This document shows, in pieces, positions 1 through 6,461 of a stretch of 8,262 bases of DNA. Under the pieces are notes generated by a model. It saw nothing but the letters and a program-made list of their open reading frames with translations, was not told the DNA's origin and did not search any database. This stretch comes from an uncultured Ruminococcus sp. (GTDB lineage: Bacteria; Bacillota; Clostridia; Oscillospirales; Acutalibacteraceae). Location: positions 1 through 8,262 of the forward strand of contig USJJ01000043.1 in NCBI GenBank assembly GCA_900554995.1. Reading direction: 5' to 3'. Position numbers and translations under genes: made by a program. The stretch's first letter is position 1. Every line of letters starts with the position of its first letter.

Positions 1-792
1 TTACTCATCATCGCCCTCATCGCTTCATTGTGGTATTTTAATAACTATTCCCTGAAGCTGACCGAGCAAACGATATATTCCGACAAGGTCGAAAATGATG
101 TAAAAATCGCTCTTGTATCCGACCTTCACGGCGTCAAATTCGGAAAGAACAACAGGAAAATATCAGAGCTTGTCAATGCGCAGAGTCCGGATCTGATATT
201 TGTCCTCGGCGATATGTATACTCAAAATCACATCAAACAGATTGACACCGCTGTCAGCCTGATAACAGAACTTTCGCAAATTGCGGACACCTACATTATC
301 ACTGGAGATCACGATACGGATCAGGTATATAAAGATAAAATAAATGCCCTTGCCAATGTTCATCTGATGAACTACAAGTCTGCCGATCTCAAAATAAACG
401 GCACAAATATCACCGTCTACGGAATCGACAATGTTTATTATTCCCCGACCTTTGATCTGCATAATGAATTTAATGAGCCCGATCAAAATCGGATGAATAT
501 ACTTCTTGCCCACATACCGGATACAGAGCACTTTGAGAACTTCGGCGTCGATCTGATATTCAGCGGCGACACTCACGGCGGAATGACTCGCCTGCCGCTG
601 TTGGGACCGATTTACTACAATGGTTTTGTCCTACCGAAGCTGACATATTCGGGAAGAATGACAGACAAGGGATTATATTCCTTTGAAGATAAACAAATTT
701 TTGTAACCTCGGGTCTCGGCGACTATCCCGTGCCGTTGAGATTTTTTAACCGTCCCGAGGTATGTCTGATAACATTAAAAAACACTGATTAA
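1..792 (+). CDS. Membrane-anchored YkuE-like metallophosphoesterase, 5' partial
   Basis: Calcineurin-like metallophosphoesterase, predicted to hydrolyse phosphoester bonds with a two-metal centre; the substrate cannot be told from sequence. The reading frame is open to the left edge, so the true start is outside the window. The TTG at 28 is not a convincing start, because the codons before it read LLIIALIAS and continue a hydrophobic segment, probably the end of an N-terminal membrane anchor. In visible numbering (263 residues) the family motifs appear in order: SDLHG (D41, H43), LGDM (70-71), GDHD (102-105), AHIPD (H171) and SGDTHGG (188-194). The C-terminal LGDYPVPLRFFNRPEVCLITL is typical of the YkuE-type group, which usually has an N-terminal membrane helix and an outward-facing catalytic domain. 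Two metal-ligand positions are altered: GNHD reads GDHD and GHTHGG reads GDTHGG. It is the first visible gene of the run leading into thyA. Family assignment is firm, function is not. Confidence 0.9.
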   Translation, partial: LLIIALIASLWYFNNYSLKLTEQTIYSDKVENDVKIALVSDLHGVKFGKNNRKISELVNAQSPDLIFVLGDMYTQNHIKQIDTAVSLITELSQIADTYIITGDHDTDQVYKDKINALANVHLMNYKSADLKINGTNITVYGIDNVYYSPTFDLHNEFNEPDQNRMNILLAHIPDTEHFENFGVDLIFSGDTHGGMTRLPLLGPIYYNGFVLPKLTYSGRMTDKGLYSFEDKQIFVTSGLGDYPVPLRFFNRPEVCLITLKNTD

Positions 793-797
793 TAAAA

Positions 798-804
798 AAG
801 GAGA
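798..804 (+). promoter_or_regulatory. Ribosome binding site of thyA
   Basis: AAGGAGA lies 7 nt before the ATG at 812, in the 19-nt gap after the phosphoesterase stop. It supports the 812 start. The gap is too short for an obvious separate promoter, which favours cotranscription with the upstream gene. Confidence 0.85.
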
Positions 805-811
805 CTGCAAA

Positions 812-1657
812 ATGAGCTACGCTGACAAACTTTTCATTGATATGTGTAATAACATACTCGAAAACGGAACCGATACAAAGGGTGAAAAGGTACGCCCTCA
901 CTGGGCTGACGGCACACCCGCATACACTCAGAAGCTGTTCTGCGTTGTAAACCGCTATGACCTAAAAAAAGAGTTCCCCGCTCTCACACTTCGCCGAACA
1001 GCGCTAAAATCCTGCGTTGACGAAATTCTGTGGATATGGCAGAAAAAGTCAAACAATATTCATGATCTTCACTCCCATATCTGGGATGCATGGGCTGACG
1101 AGAACGGTTCAATCGGCAAAGCATACGGTTATCAGCTCGGCGTAAAGCATAAGTACAAGGAGGGTATGTTCGATCAGGTTGACCGTGTTCTCTATGATCT
1201 CAAGAACAATCCTTTCAGCCGCAGAATTATGACTAACATATACAATCACCACGACCTCAGCGAAATGGGACTTTACCCCTGCGCATACAGTATGACGTTC
1301 AACGTGACCGAGGGTAAAAACGGTAAGCTCGTCCTCAACGGTATACTTAACCAACGCAGCCAGGATGTTCTGACCGCAAACAACTGGAACGTCGTTCAGT
1401 ACAGTGTTCTCCTTCATATGTTCGCTCAGGTCTGCGATATGGAGGTCGGCGAATTCGTTCACGTAATTGCCGACGCTCACATTTACGACAGACACATTCC
1501 GCTTGTCAAGGAGCTTATCACACGTGAGCCTCTCCCCGCTCCGACATTTTGGCTCAACCCGGAAATCAAGGATTTCTACGAATTTACGACCGACGATGTT
1601 CGCCTTGACAATTACGAAACACATGAGCAGATAAAGAACATCCCCGTTGCGATATGA
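812..1657 (+). CDS. thyA: Thymidylate synthase ThyA
   Basis: Cytoplasmic enzyme that methylates dUMP to dTMP using 5,10-methylene-THF and releases DHF. The 281 residues match a full-length ThyA of the Bacillus ThyA/phage phi3T subtype (about 280 residues). Visible landmarks: the phosphate-loop arginine in VRPHW (R28), HIWDAW (89-94), AYGYQLG (104-110), the SRR pair R137-R138, the catalytic cysteine C157 in LYPCAYS, QRSQD (181-185) with D185, NVVQY (193-197), DAHIYDRH (221-228), and the C-terminal PVAI that closes over the active site. All key catalytic and substrate-binding positions appear intact. The start is fixed by a good ribosome binding site and family length. folA follows after 9 nt, so the DHF made here is reduced by the next gene product. 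Presence of ThyA plus FolA indicates that this organism makes dTMP by the classical route rather than relying on flavin-dependent ThyX. Confidence 0.97.
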   Translation: MSYADKLFIDMCNNILENGTDTKGEKVRPHWADGTPAYTQKLFCVVNRYDLKKEFPALTLRRTALKSCVDEILWIWQKKSNNIHDLHSHIWDAWADENGSIGKAYGYQLGVKHKYKEGMFDQVDRVLYDLKNNPFSRRIMTNIYNHHDLSEMGLYPCAYSMTFNVTEGKNGKLVLNGILNQRSQDVLTANNWNVVQYSVLLHMFAQVCDMEVGEFVHVIADAHIYDRHIPLVKELITREPLPAPTFWLNPEIKDFYEFTTDDVRLDNYETHEQIKNIPVAI

Positions 1658-1662
1658 GGTGG
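1656..1662 (+). promoter_or_regulatory. Ribosome binding site of folA overlapping the thyA stop
   Basis: The sequence TGAGGTGG contains the thyA stop codon (1655-1657) and a GAGG core 7 nt before the folA ATG at 1667. Ribosomes terminating on thyA would sit on the folA initiation region, which suggests translational coupling of the two enzymes. Confidence 0.75.
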
Positions 1663-1666
1663 CAAA

Positions 1667-2155
1667 ATGAAGCTAATTGCGGCAGTTGACAATGAATGGA
1701 ACATCGGAAACAAAGGAGGCTTGCTTTTCTCCCTGCCCGACGATATGAAGTTTTTTCGCACAACCACATCGGGAAAGATTGTTATCATGGGCAGAAAAAC
1801 GCTCGAATCCTTTCCGGGATCAAAGCCCCTGAAAAACAGGGTTAATATTGTCCTTTCAAGGAGCTCTCACAGCATTGACGGTGCTGAATTTGTAACAAGC
1901 GTCGATGATCTTCTCAAGAAGCTAAAGCAATACGACACCGAAGATATTTACGTCATCGGCGGTGCTCAAATTTATTCACTGCTCCTCCCCTATTGCGACA
2001 CGGCATTGATCACTCACGTTGACGCCGTTGCCGACGAGGCTGACTCTAAATTTCCGGAGCTGAAAAACGGCGAATGGAAAATAGCCGAACAGTCCGATAT
2101 TCTTGAAAATAACGGGATCAAGTTCCGTTTCACAACATATAAGAGGATAAAATAA
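1667..2155 (+). CDS. folA: Dihydrofolate reductase
   Basis: NADPH-dependent reduction of DHF to THF in the cytoplasm, recycling the DHF produced by ThyA; this is the family targeted by trimethoprim. The 162-residue length is typical of bacterial chromosomal DHFR. Visible: start MKLIAAVD, the NIGNKGGLL loop (12-20), LPDDMKFFR (23-31) with the catalytic acid at D26 (equivalent to E. coli D27), cofactor-binding VIMGRKTLESFPG (39-51), RVNIVLSR (58-65), YVIGGAQIY (95-103) and a terminal FRFTTYKR strand. The usual Trp of the LPW segment (E. coli W22) is Phe at position 21 here. As far as I recall this occurs in Clostridia DHFRs, so it is probably not a sign of lost function. The stop codon shares one base with the start of the downstream deacetylase. 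Confidence 0.96.
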   Translation: MKLIAAVDNEWNIGNKGGLLFSLPDDMKFFRTTTSGKIVIMGRKTLESFPGSKPLKNRVNIVLSRSSHSIDGAEFVTSVDDLLKKLKQYDTEDIYVIGGAQIYSLLLPYCDTALITHVDAVADEADSKFPELKNGEWKIAEQSDILENNGIKFRFTTYKRIK

Positions 2156-2157
2156 TG
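2142..2157 (+). promoter_or_regulatory. Ribosome binding site and TAATG overlap joining folA and the deacetylase
   Basis: AGAGGA (2142-2147) lies 7 nt before the ATG at 2155, inside the last folA codons. The TAATG junction places the folA stop (2153-2155) over the first base of the next start. This arrangement supports reinitiation and a single transcript. Confidence 0.8.
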
Positions 2158-2847
2158 TTTAACGGCAAGATGAAAGCTGTCACATTCAGCTATGACGACG
2201 GTGTTACGCAGGATATTCGACTGGTTGAAATCCTCAACCGATATAATTTAAAAGCAACGTTTAACCTCAATTCCGAGCTTCTCGGCAAGGGCGGGAGTCT
2301 TGATATTCTCGGCAAAAGAATATCACATAAAAAAATAAAGCCGAGTGAAGTTACGAGCATATACAAAGGTCACGAGATTGCCGCACACACCCTCACTCAT
2401 CCCGATATGACGGAGATGTCGGCTGACGAGGTTATCCGAGAGGTTGAACTGGACAGACTTAATCTCAGCGAGCTTTCGGGCACCGAGGTTATCGGAATGG
2501 CATATCCCGGCAGACAGCCGAATTATAATTCCAGAATTGCTCGGATTATCGAGGACAGCACGGGCGTCAAATACGCACGGACAACAATATGCAGCAACGA
2601 TTTTTCGCCTCAGCGTGATCTCTACGAATTTCATCCATCGGCATTTCACCGTGATTGGGAGCAGCTATATAAGCTTGCGGAAAAATTTGTTGAGCTTGAC
2701 CCGAAAAGCGAAAAGATTTTTTATATCTGGGGTCATTCCTATGAGTTTGACATAAACGACGAATGGGATAAATTTGAGGATTTCTGCAAATTCATCTCAA
2801 ACCGAGACGATATATTTTACGGAACGAATAAGGAAATTTTGCTATAA
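2155..2847 (+). CDS. NodB/CE4-like polysaccharide deacetylase family protein
   Basis: Predicted metal-dependent deacetylase of the NodB/CE4 fold, a family that removes N- or O-acetyl groups from glycans such as peptidoglycan, chitin oligomers or xylan. The 230 residues contain motif 1 as TFSYDDG (10-16, D14-D15), motif 2 as HTLTH (78-82, metal-binding H78 and H82), a YPGR segment (117-120) in place of the usual RxPY motif 3, and a late WGHSYEF (192-198) that may supply the catalytic histidine. There is no signal peptide or membrane segment: the protein begins directly with the first beta strand (MFNGKMKAVTFSY), so it is predicted to be cytoplasmic, unlike classical peptidoglycan deacetylases. 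It overlaps folA by one base and is the last gene before the terminator. Family is fairly sure; substrate is unknown, and a cytosolic small-molecule or sugar-precursor substrate is possible. Confidence 0.87.
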   Translation: MFNGKMKAVTFSYDDGVTQDIRLVEILNRYNLKATFNLNSELLGKGGSLDILGKRISHKKIKPSEVTSIYKGHEIAAHTLTHPDMTEMSADEVIREVELDRLNLSELSGTEVIGMAYPGRQPNYNSRIARIIEDSTGVKYARTTICSNDFSPQRDLYEFHPSAFHRDWEQLYKLAEKFVELDPKSEKIFYIWGHSYEFDINDEWDKFEDFCKFISNRDDIFYGTNKEILL

Positions 2848-2868
2848 AACATCCATAAAACGAAACAA

Positions 2869-2902
2869 CCGGGCAACCCAATCGGATCGCCCGGATATTT
2901 TT
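2869..2902. terminator. Probable bidirectional rho-independent terminator
   Basis: CCGGGC (2869-2874) and GCCCGG (2889-2894) form a perfect 6-bp GC stem around a 14-nt loop. On the plus strand it is followed by ATATTTTT, and on the minus strand by TTGTTTCGTTTT. It lies 21 nt past the deacetylase stop and just past the end of the convergent phosphoesterase gene, so it can serve both transcripts. The large loop makes it moderate rather than strong. Confidence 0.75.
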
Positions 2903-2911
2903 ATGCTGTTT

Positions 2912-5900
2912 TTACCACATCTTTGAGCTTATGAAATCGAACACCCAACTGATGATGGATTTAATGAGAGGAAGAACAACTGCAATTACCTGCGAGAAAA
3001 TCTTCATCCAGTCAATCGACGGGTTAACTCCTGTGCCCTTCTTAACCGAAAGATCCTTTTTGATTGCAAAGGAATCAATATTCTCTGTCTCGCCGTTCTC
3101 GGTGTCAACGGTATAAGCGTCAAAATAGAGCGTATCGCCGACAATGCTTATGCCGGAGAACATCGACTTTGTGACGTTTTTGATTACCTCGGCTCTCGGG
3201 AAATACTTATCTGTAAGGCTCTCATCCTTCTGATTGTAGACCTTAACGCCCGAGCATCCGCTGATCTCATAGACCGTTCCTACCGGATTCATCTTAACGG
3301 TATACTCCTTACCGTTGAACTCGGCGGTTGATGTTGTTACGCTCTCAACCTTGTTGTCGATCATAGCATCCGTTCTGAGATAAACGTGATCGTGTCCCTG
3401 GAATACCATATCAATTCCGAGCTGCGGCATCAGCTTGCAAAGCTCGTCTCTGATCTTGCAAACGTCCTTATCCTTGTAGTGGGAGCCGTTTGAATACATC
3501 GCCTTGTGCAGTGCAACAAACTTCCAGTCGGCGTCGCTCGACTGCATATCGTCGATAAGCCAGTCTATCTGATCGTCACTGAGACTCTTATCATCATTGA
3601 GATTATTCGTGTTAAGAACAGCAACATGGACATTGTTATAGTCGAACGAGAAATAAATGCCCGACTCCGTCTCCTGTTCGGGAACGTTTGAGTAATAGTA
3701 GTTCTTTTCAATTGCATATGAACCCATACCCTCGTGATTACCCGAGGCGGACATCATCGTTGTGTCCATAAGCGTGTCGGAAGCTGTGTTGAACAGCCAC
3801 TGCCACTGTCTGAAGTTATCGCCGTGGTCAACGTTATCACCTGTGTTGATGATGAAATCACTGTCATACATCTTATAGGCTGTTTCAATTACCTTTGCGA
3901 AAGTCTCATACTGCTGTTCCGACTGGGACTGCGGATCGCAGACGTGAACGAACGATGTTTCATCCGAACCGTCAGCCATCTTGAATGTACCGACCTCGCT
4001 CCACCAGTTTCTTGAAGCGTCGCCGACACGGTAAAGATACTTCTTGCCATTTTCAAGTCCCGATACCTCAACAATATGTCTGTTCATCGGGAACTTGTAG
4101 TCCATAATTCCGAGTACGCCGAGGTCAACGCCCGGATATTCTCTTTCGGTTCTGACTGTCTTGGTATTTACCTTAACACCGTAAGGCACGATATTTCTGC
4201 CTGTGAATACCGGATTTTCGGAATACGGAATAATCTCGATATCCGTTCCCTTAACGCTTGTCTTTGTGTACCAGCTTACATTTCTTGAAGTCTGATCAGC
4301 GCCGAGAGTTGTCGAAACGATTGTCGGCAGTCTGTAATTCTCTCTTGTTGCGACGGGAGTTACCTTGCCGTCATAGACGATTGTTGTGTTAACGTCCTCA
4401 ATATAATTGTCGTCATAAGCAAATTCGCACGCAACATTTGCAAGCGTCTGACCGATTCCCTCAAGCTGAGTGTCGGTGAGATACTCTCCCATATAATATT
4501 CGGCGATACCCCAAAGTGACTTGAAATCAACAACTCCGAGCTTGTTTGCCGCCTCAAGAATCTTGTTGGAAACATTGAGATAGCTTGTGTCGCCCATAAA
4601 TATTACCATCATTGTTACTGTAAGAATTTTACCGACACATTCAAGCGTCGTTCCCTCGGGGAAGAATGCACCGAGATTGAGATCAAGATCCTTGAGGATC
4701 TTATCCTGAAGAAGATCGTTTGAAACGATATCAACAAGCACATCAAAAATATCAAATATTGTGTCACCGTTGTTGAGCTGATCAATGGCATCCATCATAA
4801 ACGGATCGTCCTTCATATGGAGCTTGCCCTCATATTTATAAACAACAATGCACTCCAAAAGATCCTCAAATGTGCCCGGCTTTGTTCTGTCGCCGAAGCC
4901 GTATTCGTCAATGAATCTCGTGTTCGGCAGATCGGAAACCTGAACATTCAGCAGCTTGTTGATCGAATTGACAAGATACTGAGCTGTTGCATCGGGATCA
5001 GTAAGGTAGTTTTCATAAATCTGATTGAGGAGATCCTCGATAAAGCCCATAAGATTCTTTGTTGTGAAAAGCTCTGTGTCGCCGATCTTAAGACCGTCGC
5101 CGAAAAAACCTTTTACAAGTCCCTCAATATCAAGTCCCATACCCTTAAGGGTTTCAAGAACACCGTCCTTGGCAAACTTCTCGGAATAGTCTCCAAGCAT
5201 ACCGCCGAGCACATTGAGCGCCGTTGCGGAAAGTCCGCCCTCGCCGAAGAACGAATCTCCCAGAGATTTAATTCTGTAAGGCGTTGCATATGTCTCGCCG
5301 TTAACGGTAACGGGAAGAACACAGTCAACATCCTTACTTTCAACCTTCATTGTCGTCTTGCCGTTAACATCGGTAACAGCGTTAACCTCACGGAAATAGT
5401 TAGGAAACGCCGTAAGCGAATCCGTGCAGATCTCAGTCAATGTTTCACCGTCGTCGGTGAAGGTCTGAGCAATGTCGCTGTCGTGGATATGACCCGTGAA
5501 CGAGAAGTGCATACCTGCGTCAACGAGCTTGTCTGTCAGCTCCTGCCAGCCGTCGATAACAAAGCCTCTGATGATTGTGTATTCACCTGTGAAGTGAGGA
5601 ACGAAGTTATGGTGACTGACGCCGATAACAGTCTCGCCCTTTGCCTTTGCATCGGCAATTTCACCGAGAACCCAGTTCGTAGCCTCGGTCGTAAGGCAGC
5701 CTGCCGTTTCGGCAAGGTCCTTGCCCTTTTCCGTTACGTCGGAGCTGTATTTGCCCGTATCCATAACGATGAATCTGTAACCGTCGGCACGTACAGAGTA
5801 CGAAAGCATATTTGCCTTGCCCTTTGACGGGGTGTATCTGTGATAAGCAAGGTCATAGCCGAGATTCTTGTATATCTCAAGGAAATCCTCGGGCGTTGTA

Positions 5901-6397
5901 CGCTTTGCAGGCTCAGCCTTGCCGTTTTCGTACGTTGTGCCGTTTGCCTTGTTTATATCGTGGTTACCGTTGATTGCAATAACCTGAATATCCGTCTCTT
6001 TTTCAAACCTTTCAAGCCTTGCGGCAAGAGCTCTGTGAGCCTCATACTCACCGTTGGAGGTGAGATCACCCGAAAGGATAAGATACTTCATGCCGTTCTT
6101 CTTGGCATGCTCCGCAATTCCTGCGAGAGCCGATTCAAGAATACCGACCGACTGATACGGCTCCCTTGCAAGCGCAGTCTTGGTGCTCTCCATGAAAGCC
6201 TCGTTGTAATTACCTGTCAGTGTCACCGGATAATAGTGCATATCCGACATAACGGCAAAGTTTACTTCCTTGTCCGTAGTAAGGCCTTTTTTTATCGCAT
6301 CTGCCGCCGATGAGCTCATCGGAACGATTGATAAAATCATTATCAACGTCAGCACAAAAGCGATAATTTTTCTGCTTACTTTCTTTGTCTTATTCAT
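2912..6397 (-). CDS. Secreted double-domain metallophosphoesterase (calcineurin-like plus purple-acid-phosphatase-like)
   Basis: Predicted extracytoplasmic phosphoesterase of 1161 residues with two separate catalytic domains. Residues 1-31 form a signal peptide: basic MNKTKKVSRK, then a hydrophobic core, then SSSAADA with likely cleavage near A31. Domain 1 (about 44-335) has SDMH (D52, H54), SGD (D111), GNHD (144-147), SHH (261-263) and GHIHDSD (302-308). Residues about 376-686 are an extension with no recognised motif. Residues about 687-806 resemble the beta-sandwich N-terminal domain of purple acid phosphatases, ending in GLENGKKYLYRVGD. Domain 2 (about 815-1110) has D821, GDNVDHG (853-859), GNHE (886-889), VALH (961-964) and GHDHVYLRT (1001-1009). 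The Tyr of the purple-phosphatase GDxxY motif is absent, so a tyrosinate-Fe(III) colour centre is not expected. The C-terminus (1128-1161) is hydrophobic and Trp-rich, without LPXTG. Both metal sites look intact. Substrate is unknown; nucleotides, phosphomonoesters or phosphodiesters are candidates. It lies 64 nt downstream of a GH3 gene on the same strand. Confidence 0.93.
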   Translation of the reverse strand: MNKTKKVSRKIIAFVLTLIMILSIVPMSSSAADAIKKGLTTDKEVNFAVMSDMHYYPVTLTGNYNEAFMESTKTALAREPYQSVGILESALAGIAEHAKKNGMKYLILSGDLTSNGEYEAHRALAARLERFEKETDIQVIAINGNHDINKANGTTYENGKAEPAKRTTPEDFLEIYKNLGYDLAYHRYTPSKGKANMLSYSVRADGYRFIVMDTGKYSSDVTEKGKDLAETAGCLTTEATNWVLGEIADAKAKGETVIGVSHHNFVPHFTGEYTIIRGFVIDGWQELTDKLVDAGMHFSFTGHIHDSDIAQTFTDDGETLTEICTDSLTAFPNYFREVNAVTDVNGKTTMKVESKDVDCVLPVTVNGETYATPYRIKSLGDSFFGEGGLSATALNVLGGMLGDYSEKFAKDGVLETLKGMGLDIEGLVKGFFGDGLKIGDTELFTTKNLMGFIEDLLNQIYENYLTDPDATAQYLVNSINKLLNVQVSDLPNTRFIDEYGFGDRTKPGTFEDLLECIVVYKYEGKLHMKDDPFMMDAIDQLNNGDTIFDIFDVLVDIVSNDLLQDKILKDLDLNLGAFFPEGTTLECVGKILTVTMMVIFMGDTSYLNVSNKILEAANKLGVVDFKSLWGIAEYYMGEYLTDTQLEGIGQTLANVACEFAYDDNYIEDVNTTIVYDGKVTPVATRENYRLPTIVSTTLGADQTSRNVSWYTKTSVKGTDIEIIPYSENPVFTGRNIVPYGVKVNTKTVRTEREYPGVDLGVLGIMDYKFPMNRHIVEVSGLENGKKYLYRVGDASRNWWSEVGTFKMADGSDETSFVHVCDPQSQSEQQYETFAKVIETAYKMYDSDFIINTGDNVDHGDNFRQWQWLFNTASDTLMDTTMMSASGNHEGMGSYAIEKNYYYSNVPEQETESGIYFSFDYNNVHVAVLNTNNLNDDKSLSDDQIDWLIDDMQSSDADWKFVALHKAMYSNGSHYKDKDVCKIRDELCKLMPQLGIDMVFQGHDHVYLRTDAMIDNKVESVTTSTAEFNGKEYTVKMNPVGTVYEISGCSGVKVYNQKDESLTDKYFPRAEVIKNVTKSMFSGISIVGDTLYFDAYTVDTENGETENIDSFAIKKDLSVKKGTGVNPSIDWMKIFSQVIAVVLPLIKSIISWVFDFISSKMW

Positions 6398-6409
6398 TTT
6401 CCAAATAAT

Positions 6410-6416
6410 CCCCCTT
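6410..6416 (-). promoter_or_regulatory. Ribosome binding site of the double phosphoesterase
   Basis: On the minus strand AAGGGGG lies 12 nt before the ATG at 6397. Although the spacing is a little long, it supports this start, which also gives a well-formed signal peptide. I see no convincing sigma-70 promoter between this site and the upstream GH3 stop. Confidence 0.65.
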
Positions 6417-6430
6417 CATTTTTTTTGGTA

Positions 6431-6459
6431 GCACCGCACAATTAAAATGTGCGAAATGC
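6431..6459. other. Intercistronic hairpin between the GH3 and phosphoesterase genes
   Basis: CGCACA (6435-6440) and TGTGCG (6448-6453) form a perfect 6-bp stem with a 7-nt A/T loop, and GCA/TGC (6431-6433, 6457-6459) could extend it after a small internal bulge. On the transcribed minus strand it is followed by GTGCTACC and then a run of A, not a U tract, so it is not a canonical terminator for the GH3 gene. It could be a processing or stabilising element, a partial terminator, or chance. Confidence 0.5.
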
Positions 6460-6461
6460 TT

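Noticed and set aside
28..30. TTG at 28 as a start codon for the first phosphoesterase
   Set aside because: The frame is open upstream and encodes a hydrophobic stretch continuous with a membrane anchor, and there is no ribosome binding site before the TTG.
1109..1624. 171-codon minus-strand open frame opposite thyA
   Set aside because: It is antisense to the highly conserved ThyA catalytic region and has a Val-rich composition without domain features. No independent evidence for expression.
4817..5827. 336-codon plus-strand open frame inside the large phosphoesterase
   Set aside because: It is antisense to an intact, motif-rich reading frame, has no recognisable domain and has a low-complexity Cys/Val/Arg-rich composition typical of reversed codons. 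It is a shadow of the minus-strand gene.
5840..6313. 157-codon plus-strand open frame opposite the signal peptide and first phosphoesterase domain
   Set aside because: It lies fully antisense to conserved phosphoesterase motifs, with no recognisable family, so it is a shadow frame.
6390..6419. Nine-codon minus-strand mini-frame (MKGDYLENE) whose stop overlaps the phosphoesterase start
   Set aside because: It resembles a leader cistron but has no ribosome binding site of its own, only a run of A before the ATG, and its codons 2-3 are simply the ribosome binding site of the real gene. Probably coincidental.
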